A DNA stretch of 64,000 nucleotides from Euphorbia lathyris (lineage: Eukaryota; Streptophyta; Magnoliopsida; Malpighiales; Euphorbiaceae). Where the stretch lies: NCBI RefSeq assembly GCF_963576675.1, contig NC_088916.1, forward strand, positions 21,303,501-21,367,500. The letters are read 5' to 3'. The position numbers were made by a program, and so were the translations under genes. The notes below the pieces were generated by a model. The model saw only the letters and a program-made list of their open reading frames with translations, did not search any database and was not told the DNA's origin. How positions within the stretch are numbered: the first letter of the stretch is position 1; the number at the start of each line of letters is the position of its first letter. Positions 11,461 to 21,894 of the stretch are shown here, piece after piece.

Positions 11461-11476
11461 GAAGCCCCCCCTAAAG
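11461..11476 (-). promoter_or_regulatory. Polypurine tract of the gypsy element
   Basis: The minus strand reads CTTTAGGGGGGGCTTC directly before the LTR start TGATAAC. A G-rich tract here primes plus-strand synthesis in LTR retrotransposons. Confidence 0.7.
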
Positions 11477-11930
11477 GTATAAAAAGCTCTTTAGGGCTGT
11501 CTAAATGGTGTTTTATTTTTCTATCTTGGAGGAAAGTGGACCCGCCCTAGATGGGGGATCATATATGGAAATTATGCGCCTTTTGGGGCTTCCTTATACG
11601 GGATCTTATGAACAAGATCCGCCCTATATGGGATCATATATGGATATGATACGCTTTTAGGGGATTTTGCTTCTTCGTGGATAGGTGGCCAACCGTATCC
11701 ATTGTTAGCCTCTAGGGGCTTCTTGAGAGTTATATTTCCTTTAGAAAGGAATAACCTGCCCTATATGGGACCTTTTGTTCCTACCCTATAGGATTATGAT
11801 TCGCCTTTAGGGACTTATTTTCTTCAGTTCTGCCATATTGAGGAGAATGACCCGCCCTTAGGGATCAGTAAGAATGATCAGCCATTTAGGGACTTTTGTG
11901 CATTTTGTGGAGGCGAGACTTTGTTATTTC
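11477..11930. other. Gypsy 3' non-coding region with CCGCCCTA-type repeats
   Basis: Diverged short repeats recur here, each with a GACCCGCCCTA or GATCCGCCC core, ATGGGATCATATATGG, and TTTAGGGG/TTAGGGAC blocks. No open frame with a family signature is present. Confidence 0.55.
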
Positions 11931-12437
11931 TATGATGAAGATGAGGATTCATTACTTTGATGAAAATGAGACTTCATTGTTTGGATAAAGACGAGGCTTC
12001 ATTGATTGGATGAAGACGAGGCTTCATTGATTGGATGAAGACGAGGCTTCATTGTTTGGAGATGAAGACGAGGCTTCATTACTTGGAGATGAAGACGAGG
12101 CTTCATTATTTGGAGATGAAGACGAGGCTTCATTATTTGGAGATGAAGACGAGGCTTCATTATTTGGAGATGAAGACGAGGCTTCATTACTTGGAGATGA
12201 AGACGAGGCTTCATTACTTGGAGATGAAGATGAGGCTTCATTACTTGGAGATGAAGACGAGGCTTCATTACTTGGAGATGAAGACGAGGCTTCATTACTT
12301 GGATGAAGACGAGGCTTCATTAGTTGGAGATGAAGACGAGGCTTCATTAGTTGGAGATGAAGACGAGGCTTCATTACTTGGATGAAGACGAGGCTTCATT
12401 AGTTGGAGATGAAGACGAGGCTTCATTACTTGGATGA
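11931..12437. repeat. 27-bp minisatellite, about 17 copies
   Basis: The unit is GATGAAGACGAGGCTTCATT plus ACTTGGA (27 bp), with some copies shortened by 3 bp. Copies in the centre (12050-12300) are almost identical, while the outer ones are more diverged. The unit contains the inverted pair GATGAAG/CTTCATT, so each copy can form a small hairpin. Because the period is a multiple of three, several frames on both strands stay open; these are artefacts of the repeat. Confidence 0.95.
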
Positions 12438-13155
12438 ACCCTTTGCTTTCCAGAACTATTTTTACTAATGCATTATATCTTTTAGCAAGTAATTTTCTAG
12501 AATCTGGTTTAGGATTTCTCCGATTGTTTAGGGTAGGTGGCCAGCCGTACCCCAATGTGTGAACCTTTGTGAAGGTTTAGAAGCTGTTCTATTCCTTCTA
12601 GAGGAAGTAAAGCTGCCTAGGGGATCAACTTGCTACCTATCTTTGAGGTGAAGCGATCCGCCCGTAGGACTTGTGAACCCTTCTTTGGGAAGGGAGTGAG
12701 AGAGTGTAAAGTCCTTGCGTCCAAGGAATGTTTTAACTCTTTCTCGAATGGTGATCATCTAAAGATGGATCCGCCCATGAGAGTGTTCTCCTATCTTTGA
12801 GGAGAAAGTTGAGGGTGTAATGATCTCATGTTTGAGACGATTTTAACCCGCTTTTGATGGTGGTCAATCCTTTTCCTGTCTTTGAGGAGAGAGTTGAGCT
12901 CATTTGAAAGCTCCTGAGGATCTATGCTTCTTATCTTTGTGGAAAGGGGATCCGCCCGTGATGGGATCAATTGTCCTATCTTTGAGGTAATTGATCCGCC
13001 TGTGGAACTTTTCATTCGCCAGCCACTGGGCGTATATCAGCACTAAAAGCTAGGCAAATGAATATAAGAAGTATGGCGAGAAAGAATAAATTATAAAATA
13101 TAGGATACTATAACAGTTTAATGCACATATAAGAATATGTAAAAATACTGATTTT
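12438..13155. other. Gypsy internal non-coding region with CTATCTTTGAGG repeats
   Basis: A diverged repeat of about 60-90 bp recurs around 12630-13010, built from CTATCTTTGAGG, a GAGTTGAG or GAAGCGATC spacer and GATCCGCCCGTG. No coding motif is seen. Confidence 0.55.
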
Positions 13156-13410
13156 TAGGCCCATGGTTCTGTCTTTTCTGAGCAACTAGAACCGCATCCT
13201 CAATGATGTTTAACTTATGAGTAATCACATCTGGGCTTACTCCTGTGGGGATCTCATTCTCCTATGTAAATACGCTTTCATACTCAATGAGAACTTTTTT
13301 AACATCCTCTTTGATCTCAAGTTTTAATCCTTTGGCGATCCGCACCCGCTTTCCATCAGCAATAAGGAGCGTTTCTGTGTCGCCCAAAGCTGTAGTGACA
13401 AGTTAATATT
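13156..13410 (-). pseudogene. Gypsy pol fragment: PR-RT linker and RT N-terminus
   Basis: The minus strand gives KRVRIAKGLKLEIKEDVKK, then after a stop PTGVSPDVITHKLNI and VAQKRQNHGPK. The last piece matches the conserved 'VAQKRR' region at the start of gypsy reverse transcriptase. The catalytic RT core does not follow: sequence beyond 13156 is AT-rich and non-coding. There is at least one in-frame stop. Confidence 0.65.
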
Positions 13411-13559
13411 TCTCACCTTCGTCCTCTTTGGACTGTGGGCGGATTGATAGTGACGCCGAGTATAAGTCTCTTTAGCCACCTTTTGGTTCCCGCTAATCAT
13501 TACTCCTCCTTTGCTGGTGAGAATGTACATTGTCAGACGACGGATGGAAATTAGGGCTG

Positions 13560-14310
13560 CAACCTCTGGCCCTTGGTCTGGATAGTGTGACCCGTCACTC
13601 CAATGATGTCAACAATGGTTGTTTTTATTTGGATCGGATCAACCTTTAGTTTGGCGAATGCACCTTTGGTGATGACATTGCGAGAACTTCCCGTGTCTTT
13701 ACTCGCTTTATTTTATCTCCCATCCTTGAATCTCCATTGTTACTACCAATGCATCTGCATGTGGAGAGATTACTGGACCTGTTTCTGCAAAAGGAGCAAT
13801 GGAGGGATGTTTTATCCAGAGCGGATATTTTTGCTTTTTCCACGGGTGGCTGATACACTGGTCCATCTACTATGACATTAATGACACTTTTGAATTTATT
13901 TTTGGGATCTGTCTTCTGCTTGTCATCTTGTTATTTGTTATTCTGGACAAAGCTATCTAGTTTGCCAGCTCCCAGCAAGCTTCAGTGTGGTGGCCAACCA
14001 ATGTGGTGGCCAACCTGTAGTACGCTTTGGCGTTTCTTCCAACGGTTACATGCTCCCCTCCTTTGGGTTCGGGATATGTAATGTCCCGCTTATATTGAAT
14101 CTTTTCTTTTATATTGTGGCAAGTTGGAAGCTTTAAACATTCTGTCCGCTTCATACCCCAGGATCCGTGCTGTGAATGGCGAATTCATGTTAACTTGATG
14201 GCGTACCTTTTTGCATTGTTCTCTTGTCTATATAGAGCGGCATGCACTCGCCTTTCAATCTCATCATTCGTGTGTTCAATGTTGAATCATGATGGTGAAG
14301 CCGGTTCTTG
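13560..14310 (-). pseudogene. Gypsy gag C-terminus and aspartic protease fragment
   Basis: In minus-strand order, a gag-like segment (14154-13957) includes TYPEPKGGEHVTVGRN and HHTEACWEL. The latter resembles the H..T.ECW.L end of plant gypsy gag. A linker (YQPPVEKAKISALDK) follows. Then, after a frameshift, comes the protease: HADALVVTMEIQGWEIK and the catalytic DTGSS motif (codons at 13683-13697) followed by NVITKGAFAKLKVDP. At least two frameshifts and several stops break it. Confidence 0.7.
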
Positions 14311-14334
14311 ATCTTGATCTCGATCATATTGAGG

Positions 14335-14830
14335 TTATGCTTGGAGATATGGTTTAACGCGGATGGATGTTGTCACAACCGTGGGAGCCATTTTATCTAG
14401 CTTCTGATATCTTGTCTCTGCATTCTTCAACATTTTGCTAACATAATAGATGGAGAACTGCTGACCTTCTTCTTCTTGAATAACCACGGTGCACATAGCT
14501 TTATCCATGACAGATTGATACAAATGCAGGTCTCCCCTTCAGATTGGTCTGCTCATCAAGGGTGGTTCTGCTAGGAATTGTTTTATACCTTGATATGCTT
14601 GTTGACAATCTTTCTAGTATGATGATCCGCCCGTTCAACCTCTGGATCTTTCTCACCCATTGTGGGGTTTTCATTTAGGCGCTCTTTTCACCTTTTTCCT
14701 CGCATGACTTTTATTTTATCTGGATTTGCTCTAACTCCTTTTTGGCCAATGACATAGTCAAGGAATTTTTCTGAAGTGACTATGCATATACACTTCTTTG
14801 GATTGAGCTTTATTTTTCATATCAGTGTTT
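14335..14830 (-). pseudogene. Gypsy RT C-terminus and RNase H fragment (out of order)
   Basis: The minus strand reads FLDYVIGQKGVRANPDKIK (end of RT, broken by frameshifts), then AYQGIKQFLAEPPLMSRP, then an open stretch with VVIQEEEGQQFSIYYVSKM, NAETRYQKLDKMA and VVTTSIRVKPYLQA. These are the connection and RNase H motifs of Ty3/gypsy pol. In a normal element they come after protease and RT. Here they lie upstream of the gag-protease piece, so the internal region is rearranged. Confidence 0.75.
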
Positions 14831-14959
14831 GCACTGGTTGTAGTATTAGCAACTCCCTTGTACCTGTGGGTTAGCACTGAAAGAACTCCAGAAGTGGGGC
14901 ATACTCTGTCCATTATTAAAAGATTGTGGTAAGTCATAAAAGCTATATTCACTTACCTT

Positions 14960-16690
14960 GGGGATCAATGGCTTGATCCATGCAACATACTTCATAGAAA
15001 AAGAATGTTTGCATTTGCCTTGTTGGCAAATATCATGTATGATGCAATTCTCTTTATGGAATTTTTAATTCATCTTGGAATCAACTTAATAATTCCTTCG
15101 CGTTGGTCCCTGACTCTAGAATGAACTTAGTCAAAGGATAAAACCGAGTAAATATTATATGTCAAACAAATTCATAATAGAATTTTAATCGTGCTTGTTT
15201 TAATAATAATATCACGTATAACGGTCATAACCATAAAGATTGCTACTGCACATGAATATCATAATGAATTCTTAATAAATAACCATAATGAGAGTGGTTT
15301 AAGAATAATGTCCTTTTGTATTTCAATGCGCATTAATATCCAAGATAGCATATTTATTTTAAACGTCATAAAAGTTATGACATTCTATATTGGGTAAGAT
15401 ATCTTACATAGTTGCTATTTACTTGCAATTAATATTGTGCATCCATACATTAATGGCATTCAGAGATCATTAAAGCCTCATTTGAATGAGGTGTAATTAA
15501 AGAAAGGTAAGTGATGATTTAATAATATAGTTATATATAAAATTACTCTTATATTATTTCATTTGTACGAATAAAATAAAAGAGAAAGAGTAATTTTGGA
15601 AGAAAAATACATGTACCATGATTCTCCTCCAATTTGGAGTGTAAGGAAAATTACTCAAAATCCACTCTCACCTACCTTCACATACAATCCTCCAATCTTT
15701 AAGGAATTCTCATGTATATCTTAAGAATTTTGCATAAATTAATGTTCTGATCCGAAACCGACACTTGCACTATTTTGTAGTTAGCTCAGGACATGAAAGT
15801 TTTGTTTATCCAATTTGGTAATTCATCAGCCCATAATGGCCTTAATAGTTAGGGACAATTACAGGATAATTACAAATAGACTCAATATTTTCAAGTCTCT
15901 TGTGTTGGTAACAGAAATTCTAACAATGTCAAATAAACAATTTTTTATATGAATAGACACATCCTTGTAAAAAGGGAATGAAATAACTGTTTGACAAAAC
16001 AATATTCAAAAATATGAATTTTTGATATTAAAAGTACTATATAGGAGAAAAACCATATATAGATGGTGGATTTACAAGGAAAAATCAAATATGATTTTTT
16101 TGTAATTTCTTCTAATAGTTATATGCATGTTCATCCAAAAGACCGACCAGATTTAAATCATCTGTAATTACATGAGCCCTTTTATGATATTTTAATATCA
16201 AATGACAAAATCACATTGAATGGATGATTTTTTTTTGTAAATCCCAAGATTACGGGTTTTATACATGCGTTTGTACTAATTCAATGATAATATCATATTA
16301 CACTTGTCATGCATAAAAATATGAGGGCATAGTAAGCATGCAAGATTTAATGAAAGATTTGTGTTTATAACTTCATCTTTCACAGTTTATTAGATTTATC
16401 ATAATAACATGTAATGATATTCATAGCACTTTATAAGAGTGAGGGATCTCAATTTTCTTTAATTAAAAATGGAATAAGAAAGGGGAGGAAACTTATCTTT
16501 TTCATCATAAAATTCCAGATTTAATGTAGAAAACTCTTTCCCACCAATATATGGAGAACTGTATCTTTGGATAGATTTGTTGTACTGATTGAGCCAAAGT
16601 TTGAGATTGTGATTTCTATTCTGTTGACTCCATTGTTTTGTTCTTTGTGAAACTCTATACAATCAAGATTTTGTGATCTTCTGTTTGTTA
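14960..16690 (-). other. Gypsy leader and internal non-coding region
   Basis: About 1.7 kb next to the upstream LTR with no gag motif. It is AT-rich. Short frames (15191-15397 plus; 16459-16662 minus) carry no family signature. Confidence 0.5.
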
Positions 16691-16693
16691 GAG

Positions 16694-16714
16694 ATCCACG
16701 CTCACCGCACCAAT
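16694..16714 (-). promoter_or_regulatory. Putative primer binding site of the gypsy element
   Basis: Immediately inside the right LTR the minus strand reads ATTGGTGCGGTGAGCGTGG. This position and the TGGTGC start fit a tRNA-primed first-strand start site. The exact tRNA was not determined. Confidence 0.6.
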
Positions 16715-17524
16715 TGATAACTCGGGGAAAAATCCTTGATCGGAGCACGTCCCTGTGGGGGCGTCGTTGGGTTCGACGGGGGGAAGCTCCGATGCCAAAG
16801 TCAGTAAGGAAGAACAAGAGAGCAAACTGAATTGACAAAGGGTAAGTAAAAGTGTACCTTGATAGCCTAGGGATGTAGGCTATATATAGCTAAGAAGTCG
16901 TAACCTTCAGCAACTAGAAGGTCTCCATTAATGCTCCATTAATGGCGGTTACTGGTTACCTTTAAGCTGGCGGTTACTGGTTACTTTTAACCTGGCGGTT
17001 AGCTAATTGATAGCTCATTAATGGTCTTTATGGCCGAGTCGGCGGTTTGCCGTTACTGTGATGAATCAGGTGAAAGAGGAGATTCGCCTCATAGGTTCGC
17101 CAGCGGATCTCACTGAGCTGAACCGTGGAGATCCGCCATCCGGTTCTTCTTGCGGCGTTCTCAAGGTGAATATCCCTTTTGGTCCTTGGGATAATATTCT
17201 GTCAGTAAGATGAATATCCCTTTTCGTATTCTTTGATCCGTCAATGCGTATGTACGCTCTCCTTGAGAGCTATGGCGGGTCTCCGCTACTCGCTCTCATC
17301 GGACGTATCTCGTTATGGCGTATCTCGCCATGGTCCACGTGGCGTGACATAATGCTAGAGACTCCTTCCTTTTCCTCATTATTTGCATATTCTCCCCTGC
17401 ATTAATTATCATTAATTCCACATTAATCATGTATAAATATCTCTTTTAGAAGGAATAATGGTTTGCCATTATTTCTATTAATTTTCCCTTATTCCTTATT
17501 CAAGAATAATTTGGGTTGTTATCA
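16715..17524 (-). repeat. Gypsy 5' LTR (right copy), 810 bp
   Basis: Nearly identical to the left LTR over its whole length. The extra 44 bp near 17172-17224 holds a second TGAATATCCCTTTT, so the difference is explained by duplication here or by deletion between short direct repeats in the other LTR. This is the upstream LTR in the direction of transcription. Confidence 0.95.
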
Positions 17525-20114
17525 CATTTCACTGAGCCCCTTGCTGGTGGCTTCCACATTTCAATCTGCTTGGAGTTTCTGTTCGAACGTCCCTGATCGG
17601 TGTCGGGCGGCCCTGTTTCGGTTGACTCATAATTTCCGCCAACCGCTGGTTGTTGCTGCAGCCATGCAGGAGGCGTCGGAACAGACGCATCCATGTCCCC
17701 TTCCTGTTGCGGTAAACGGCGTCCGGCTGCTGAGCTCTGGGCAAGGACGTCGGCCTGTCTTGCTTGCTGGTGGCTGGATGATGGGTCAGCGGCAGGCCTG
17801 ACCCTTCGTGAAGCAACTGAAGTTGCACCGGCTTCCTGAAACTTCCCCTGATAGTTAATTGACCATGCCGCAGAGTCTGCCTTTGACATAGCCTTCGATC
17901 CTTGTTGGTAAGCCTTCCAGTCCCGAAATTCGGCAGTTACGTGGCGCCAACTAGTGTCCATCGGCCACCAGGTCATATTCTATAGAACTTTGTTCCGGTG
18001 GTCCCAGATTGTCTTTAGAGTACAACACAGCCGGTCAATGATCTCCTGATTCGGGCCACATAAAGCCTGCATTAGCCACTCTGCAAAATTCATCCCATTA
18101 GTTTGTGCTATTGGAATTCCAGCTATTCGCCAAAGATCATCTGCAAAACAACATTCAACAAATAAATGGTTAACTGTTTCATCCTGATCCACACACACAG
18201 GGCATTCGATTATGATTGGAACTCGTCGTTGGGCTAATCTAGCCCGAGTTGGTAGGCTACCCGAGAAAATTCACCATATAAATAGCTTCAGTTTAGGGGG
18301 CATATTCCGGTTCCAGATCCTCCTCCAACCCTCATTCACCAATCTTTCCTCCTCCACCTCCCGCCCAACAATATAACCCGAATGCACATTATAAAATCCA
18401 TCTTTTGACCAGTTCCATATTCTCCTATCCGCATTGGCAGTGAAGGGTAAAATAATGTCACAAATGGCACTCACTTCAGTTTCACTAAAATATCCTTTCA
18501 GTTTATTCGCATCCCAACCCCTACCATTTGTAAGCAACAAGTCAGCAACTCTCAAATCCTGCATCCCAGGGACCATAAAAGAATTTAAACAAAACCATTC
18601 AGTTTAAGTACTCATGCGTCCTTCCAAACTCTAATTGAACTCCCATCTCCCACCTTCCACAATACCCCTTTCCTAAGTATACTCAGGCCACTCCAAATAC
18701 TTCTCCAAACCATACTAAGATTATTGCCTAATTCAGAGAAAAGTAAGTCTTCCCTTGAGAAATATTTTGCTTTGAACATTTGACTTACTAAGGTATTTGG
18801 ATTATCCACTAATTTCCATCCCTGCTTTCCTAATAAGGCTAAATTGAACAAGTGAAGATCCTTAAAACCCATACCCCCTAGATCCTTAGATTGACATAAC
18901 CTAGCCCAATCAAACCAGTGAATACTCTTTTTGCCATCAGGTTTCATATCCCACCAAAAAGAGTTCATCATTTTTTGCAATTCATCATAGATAGATAAAG
19001 GTAATAGGAACGTACTCATACAAAAGGTAGGAAGAGCCTGTGCCACTGACTTTAACAACACTTCATTGCCTGCCTGTGAAAGGAACCTGAAGCTCCATAC
19101 TCCAAACTTTTTACGCAGCCTCTCAATTAGAAAATTAAAAATCCTTCTCTTAGAGCGCCCAATTAGTGAAGGCAACCCCAAGTAACGTCCCGTGTCCAAA
19201 GGTGCATTAACCCTCAAAATACCTTTAAGCTTAAGTTGCAACTCAGTTCTGACATTTGCACTAAAGAAAATTCCCGACTTACTCAGATTCACAGCCTGTC
19301 CCAAAGCCATCTCATACTCGGTCAATATGCTCAAAATCTTACTGGCTTCACTTGTAGATGCTCCAAAGAACAAGAAACTGTCATCAGCGAAGAATAAGTG
19401 TGTAACCGATGGAGCCCTTCGACAAATTCTGCATCCTGAAATCAAGCCCTCACTCTCGGCCTTCTTTATTAATTTGGATAGGACTTCAGCACACAAGATA
19501 AATAGGTAGGGAGCGGATCACCCTGTCGGAGGCCCATGCCAGGGATAATTTGTTCAGAATATTCTCCATTCACTGCCACCTTATACCTAAATGTTGTAAT
19601 ACAAAGCATCATCCATCTGATCCAGGTCTCATGAAAACCCATGCGAGTCATAACCAATTTCAGGAAGTTCCAATCCACCATATCATAGGCCTTACTAATG
19701 TCAATCTTCAAGGCAGCCTGCCCAGAATTCCCCCTATTCTGCCTTTTCATATAGTGAATACTTTCAAAGACAACCTGCACATTATCAATTATTGACCTTC
19801 CAGGGACAAAAGCAGATTGAGTATCCCCAATTATTTGTGGCAAAACACCTTTCAACCGGTTAGCCAAGGCCTTTGCAATGATTTTGTAGAGCACATTACA
19901 AAGGGAGATCGGATGAAAATCCTTGAGTAATCTAGGGCTGTCAAGCTTGGGGATAAGCACAATTGTGGTATCATTAAGGCCTGGTGGGACCTCCCCATCC
20001 CTAAGCCATTTCGTGCAGGCCGTACCCAGTTCTTGTCCCATTGTAGCCTAAAATGATTGGAAAAAACCTGGGTTCAATCCATCAGGGTCTGGAGATTTGT
20101 TTGGACTCATAGAA
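17525..20114 (-). pseudogene. LINE ORF2: RT, zf-RVT and start of RNase H (broken)
   Basis: In minus-strand order: an RT start reading SPDPDGLNPGFFQSF, then an in-frame TAG where tryptophan is usual (about 20044). [29 protein letters not shown] and [16 protein letters not shown] follow. The [10 protein letters not shown] motif runs into a frameshift near 19500. Then come the catalytic FFADDSFLFF (about 19380-19410), LGQAVNLSKS, YLGLPSLIGRSK, the thumb, and zf-RVT (FVECCFADDLW, 17980-18198). A proline- and glutamine-rich linker leads to WKPPARGSVKC, the start of RNase H, where the gypsy insertion cuts it. Endonuclease and ORF1 are missing because of 5' truncation. Confidence 0.9.
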
Positions 20115-20160
20115 AACATATCTTTTACTTTTTACATCCAATAAATTATATTAAAAAATT

Positions 20161-20539
20161 GGGAAAAATATAAAAATAAACCTTGTGGTTACACCTATTT
20201 TCGATTGCAGTCTTGTGGTTTAAAAATTTACAAAATGGTACCTTGCGATTCATTCCGTTAGCAAACACATACCAAATTGACTAACGGTGTTAAAAGTCAA
20301 AGAGAAAAAAGTTAATTTGGCCCTTATATTTATTTATTTTATAAATTAACATCCCTTATTATTTAATTATCACAAACAAACCCCAAAATTAAAAATGAAA
20401 ATCAAATACACATTCTTCTCCCTCTCCCTCTCATTTCTTATTTTTCTTCACCTTTCTCTCTCGACTTTGTTAATTTCTCTCTTTAAAATTACCAAATCAA
20501 ATAAATCATATATTAAAACACAAACAGAAACATTGCACC
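20161..20539. repeat. Pack-MULE left TIR, about 379 bp
   Basis: Pairs with 21895-22283. Shared landmarks inward are CTTGTGGTTACACCTATTTT, CGATTGCAGTCTTGTGG, ATTCCGTTAGCAAAC, TTGACTAACGGTGTTAAAAG, CACAAACAAACCCCAAAAT, a CTCTCT-rich block and AAACAGAAACATTGCA at the inner edge. Confidence 0.9.
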
Positions 20540-20884
20540 GACAAACTAATTGAAGCCAAATCATGGTCTAATATGATCCAAGAGAAAATCCCCAAAATAA
20601 TCCCCAGAGCTCCGATCAGAACGCCGCCGGATGAGCCTGAAACGATTAACACTTCAGAATTAATGGAAGGGCTTGAAGAAGATGATGGTTCTTTAAATTT
20701 GCCTCCCCATAGATTTCCCAGCTTCTCTTTTGATATCACAAATGATCCAAATCGAATTGCCGATAGTTCGAAACTACTGAATCATATCAAGCCAATTTGG
20801 CTTCAATTGGCTGAGGAAGAAGAAGAAAATCCTAATTCAATTATTTCAAAATTCGATTTGCATGTAATTTCCACATTTAGAAAA

Positions 20885-21475
20885 GTGAATTGCTTAATAC
20901 CGCTCCCAAATTCCTAGTTACCGCCCCATTCGAACTTTTTTGCCCTTCTCATAATTTTGATAAAAAACTAAAAATTCTTTCTCTAAAATCATAAACTCGA
21001 ACAATAATAATTGAAATTATGAAAATAATTGATATGCGACAATCTGAATCCCGAAAATGGATGATTATGAGTCGAAAACAATAAAATTTATATTTTTTTT
21101 CTCAAAAAAATCATGAACATAATGCATATTTTTTTGTGACGATTAGCATTTTTCGTCACAAAAAATTGAAGAATTTTGTATTTTTCGTCGCTAAAAAGTC
21201 TAGAATTGTGCCTAGGCCCAATTTTGGTCTAGGTGGGTGCCAGATCCACCCAGCCAATGGGCTGGGCGGATCCAGTACCCCCCCAGCCACTGGTCTGGGC
21301 AGATCCAGCATCCGTCCAGCCAATGGCTTGGGTGGATATACCACCCGCCCAAGCCATTGTTTGGGCGGATCTGGCACCCACCTAGACCAAAATTGGCGTT
21401 TTCTTTTCTAAAAGGGCAAAATTTCCCAAATGGGGGCGGTAAGAGGTAATTTAGGGGCGGTAAGTAGCAACACCC
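20885..21475. mobile_element. MITE inserted in the captured glutaredoxin fragment
   Basis: The flanks are the perfect 8-bp duplication TTAGAAAA (20877-20884 and 21476-21483), so hAT-type transposition is likely. The arms are imperfect inverted repeats: the left has TACCGCTCCCAAATTCCTAG and TTACCGCCCC, and the right complement has TTACCGCCCCTAAATTACC. The centre is a GGGCGGATCCAG-rich tandem block. The short ORF readings in this block are artefacts. Excising the insert restores the glutaredoxin reading across the site, which supports the borders. Confidence 0.85.
21218..21400. repeat. GC-rich palindromic repeat core of the MITE
   Basis: An outer inverted pair (AATTTTGGTCTAGGTGGGTG and its complement at 21376-21397) encloses three to four copies of a roughly 38-bp unit with CAGCCANTGG(G/T)CTGGGCGGAT. 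The whole block can fold on itself. Confidence 0.8.
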
Positions 21476-21894
21476 TTAGAAAATCACTATATCAACTCTC
21501 CCCAGATCACCCATTTCACTTCAAGCCATCATCCTCCAACGAAGCCGACAAACCGGATAGTTCAAAGGGGAGCAAAGAGAAGGCAATCATATACTCCACA
21601 AGTCTGCGAGGAGTTCGAAAAACTTACGAGGATTGCTGCCATGTGAGATTAATTCTAAAAGGATTAGGCCTTAGAGTCGACGAAAGAGATGTATCGATGC
21701 ATTCAGGGTTTAAGGAGGAGCTTAAAAACTATTAGGAGAAGGTTTGAATGGAGGAGGATTGGGACTTCCGAGAGTTTTTATTGAAACAAAATACATTGGT
21801 GACGCCGATGAGATAAAACGAATGCATGAAGAAGGAAAATTAGATATGGTTTTCCGCTGCTGTGAAATGGATGAGGGATATGGTTTGATCTTAA

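Larger units (their letters stand above)
10695..17524 (-). mobile_element. Ty3/gypsy LTR retrotransposon, non-autonomous
   Basis: Two LTRs begin TGATAAC and end GTTATCA. The flanks carry the perfect TSD CATTT (10690-10694 and 17525-17529). The primer-binding-site-like sequence next to the right LTR and the polypurine tract next to the left LTR show that the element is transcribed on the minus strand. The LTRs differ by about ten substitutions and one 44-bp indel, so insertion was recent. The 5.25-kb interior has no intact gag or pol, and its pieces are out of the usual order. It was therefore probably mobilised by enzymes from another copy. It sits inside the RNase H coding region of a LINE. 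Confidence 0.93.
10209..20114 (-). mobile_element. 5'-truncated LINE (minus strand) split by a gypsy element
   Basis: The two outer ends carry the direct repeat AACATATCTTTT (10197-10208 and 20115-20126), taken as the TSD. A T run follows on the left, which is the poly-A tail on the minus strand. The LINE starts at 20114 within the RT coding region. It runs leftward through RT and the zinc-binding domain, is interrupted at 17524/10695 by the gypsy element, and resumes at 10689 for the rest of RNase H and the 3' UTR. Without the insert the LINE fragment would be about 3.1 kb. Confidence 0.85.

Noticed and set aside
11931..12437. CRISPR-like array of short repeats
   Set aside because: Repeats are directly adjacent with no unique spacers, and the DNA is plant nuclear sequence.
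11999..12555. Several overlapping ORFs of 86-116 codons on both strands with repeats such as GDEDEASL
   Set aside because: They are products of the 27-bp minisatellite, whose period keeps several frames open at once. There is no family signature and no sensible start.
17463..17828. Plus- and minus-strand ORFs crossing the right gypsy LTR border
   Set aside because: The frames run from LTR into the LINE linker region and are chimeras. Only the LINE reading WKPPARGSVKC on the minus strand is meaningful.
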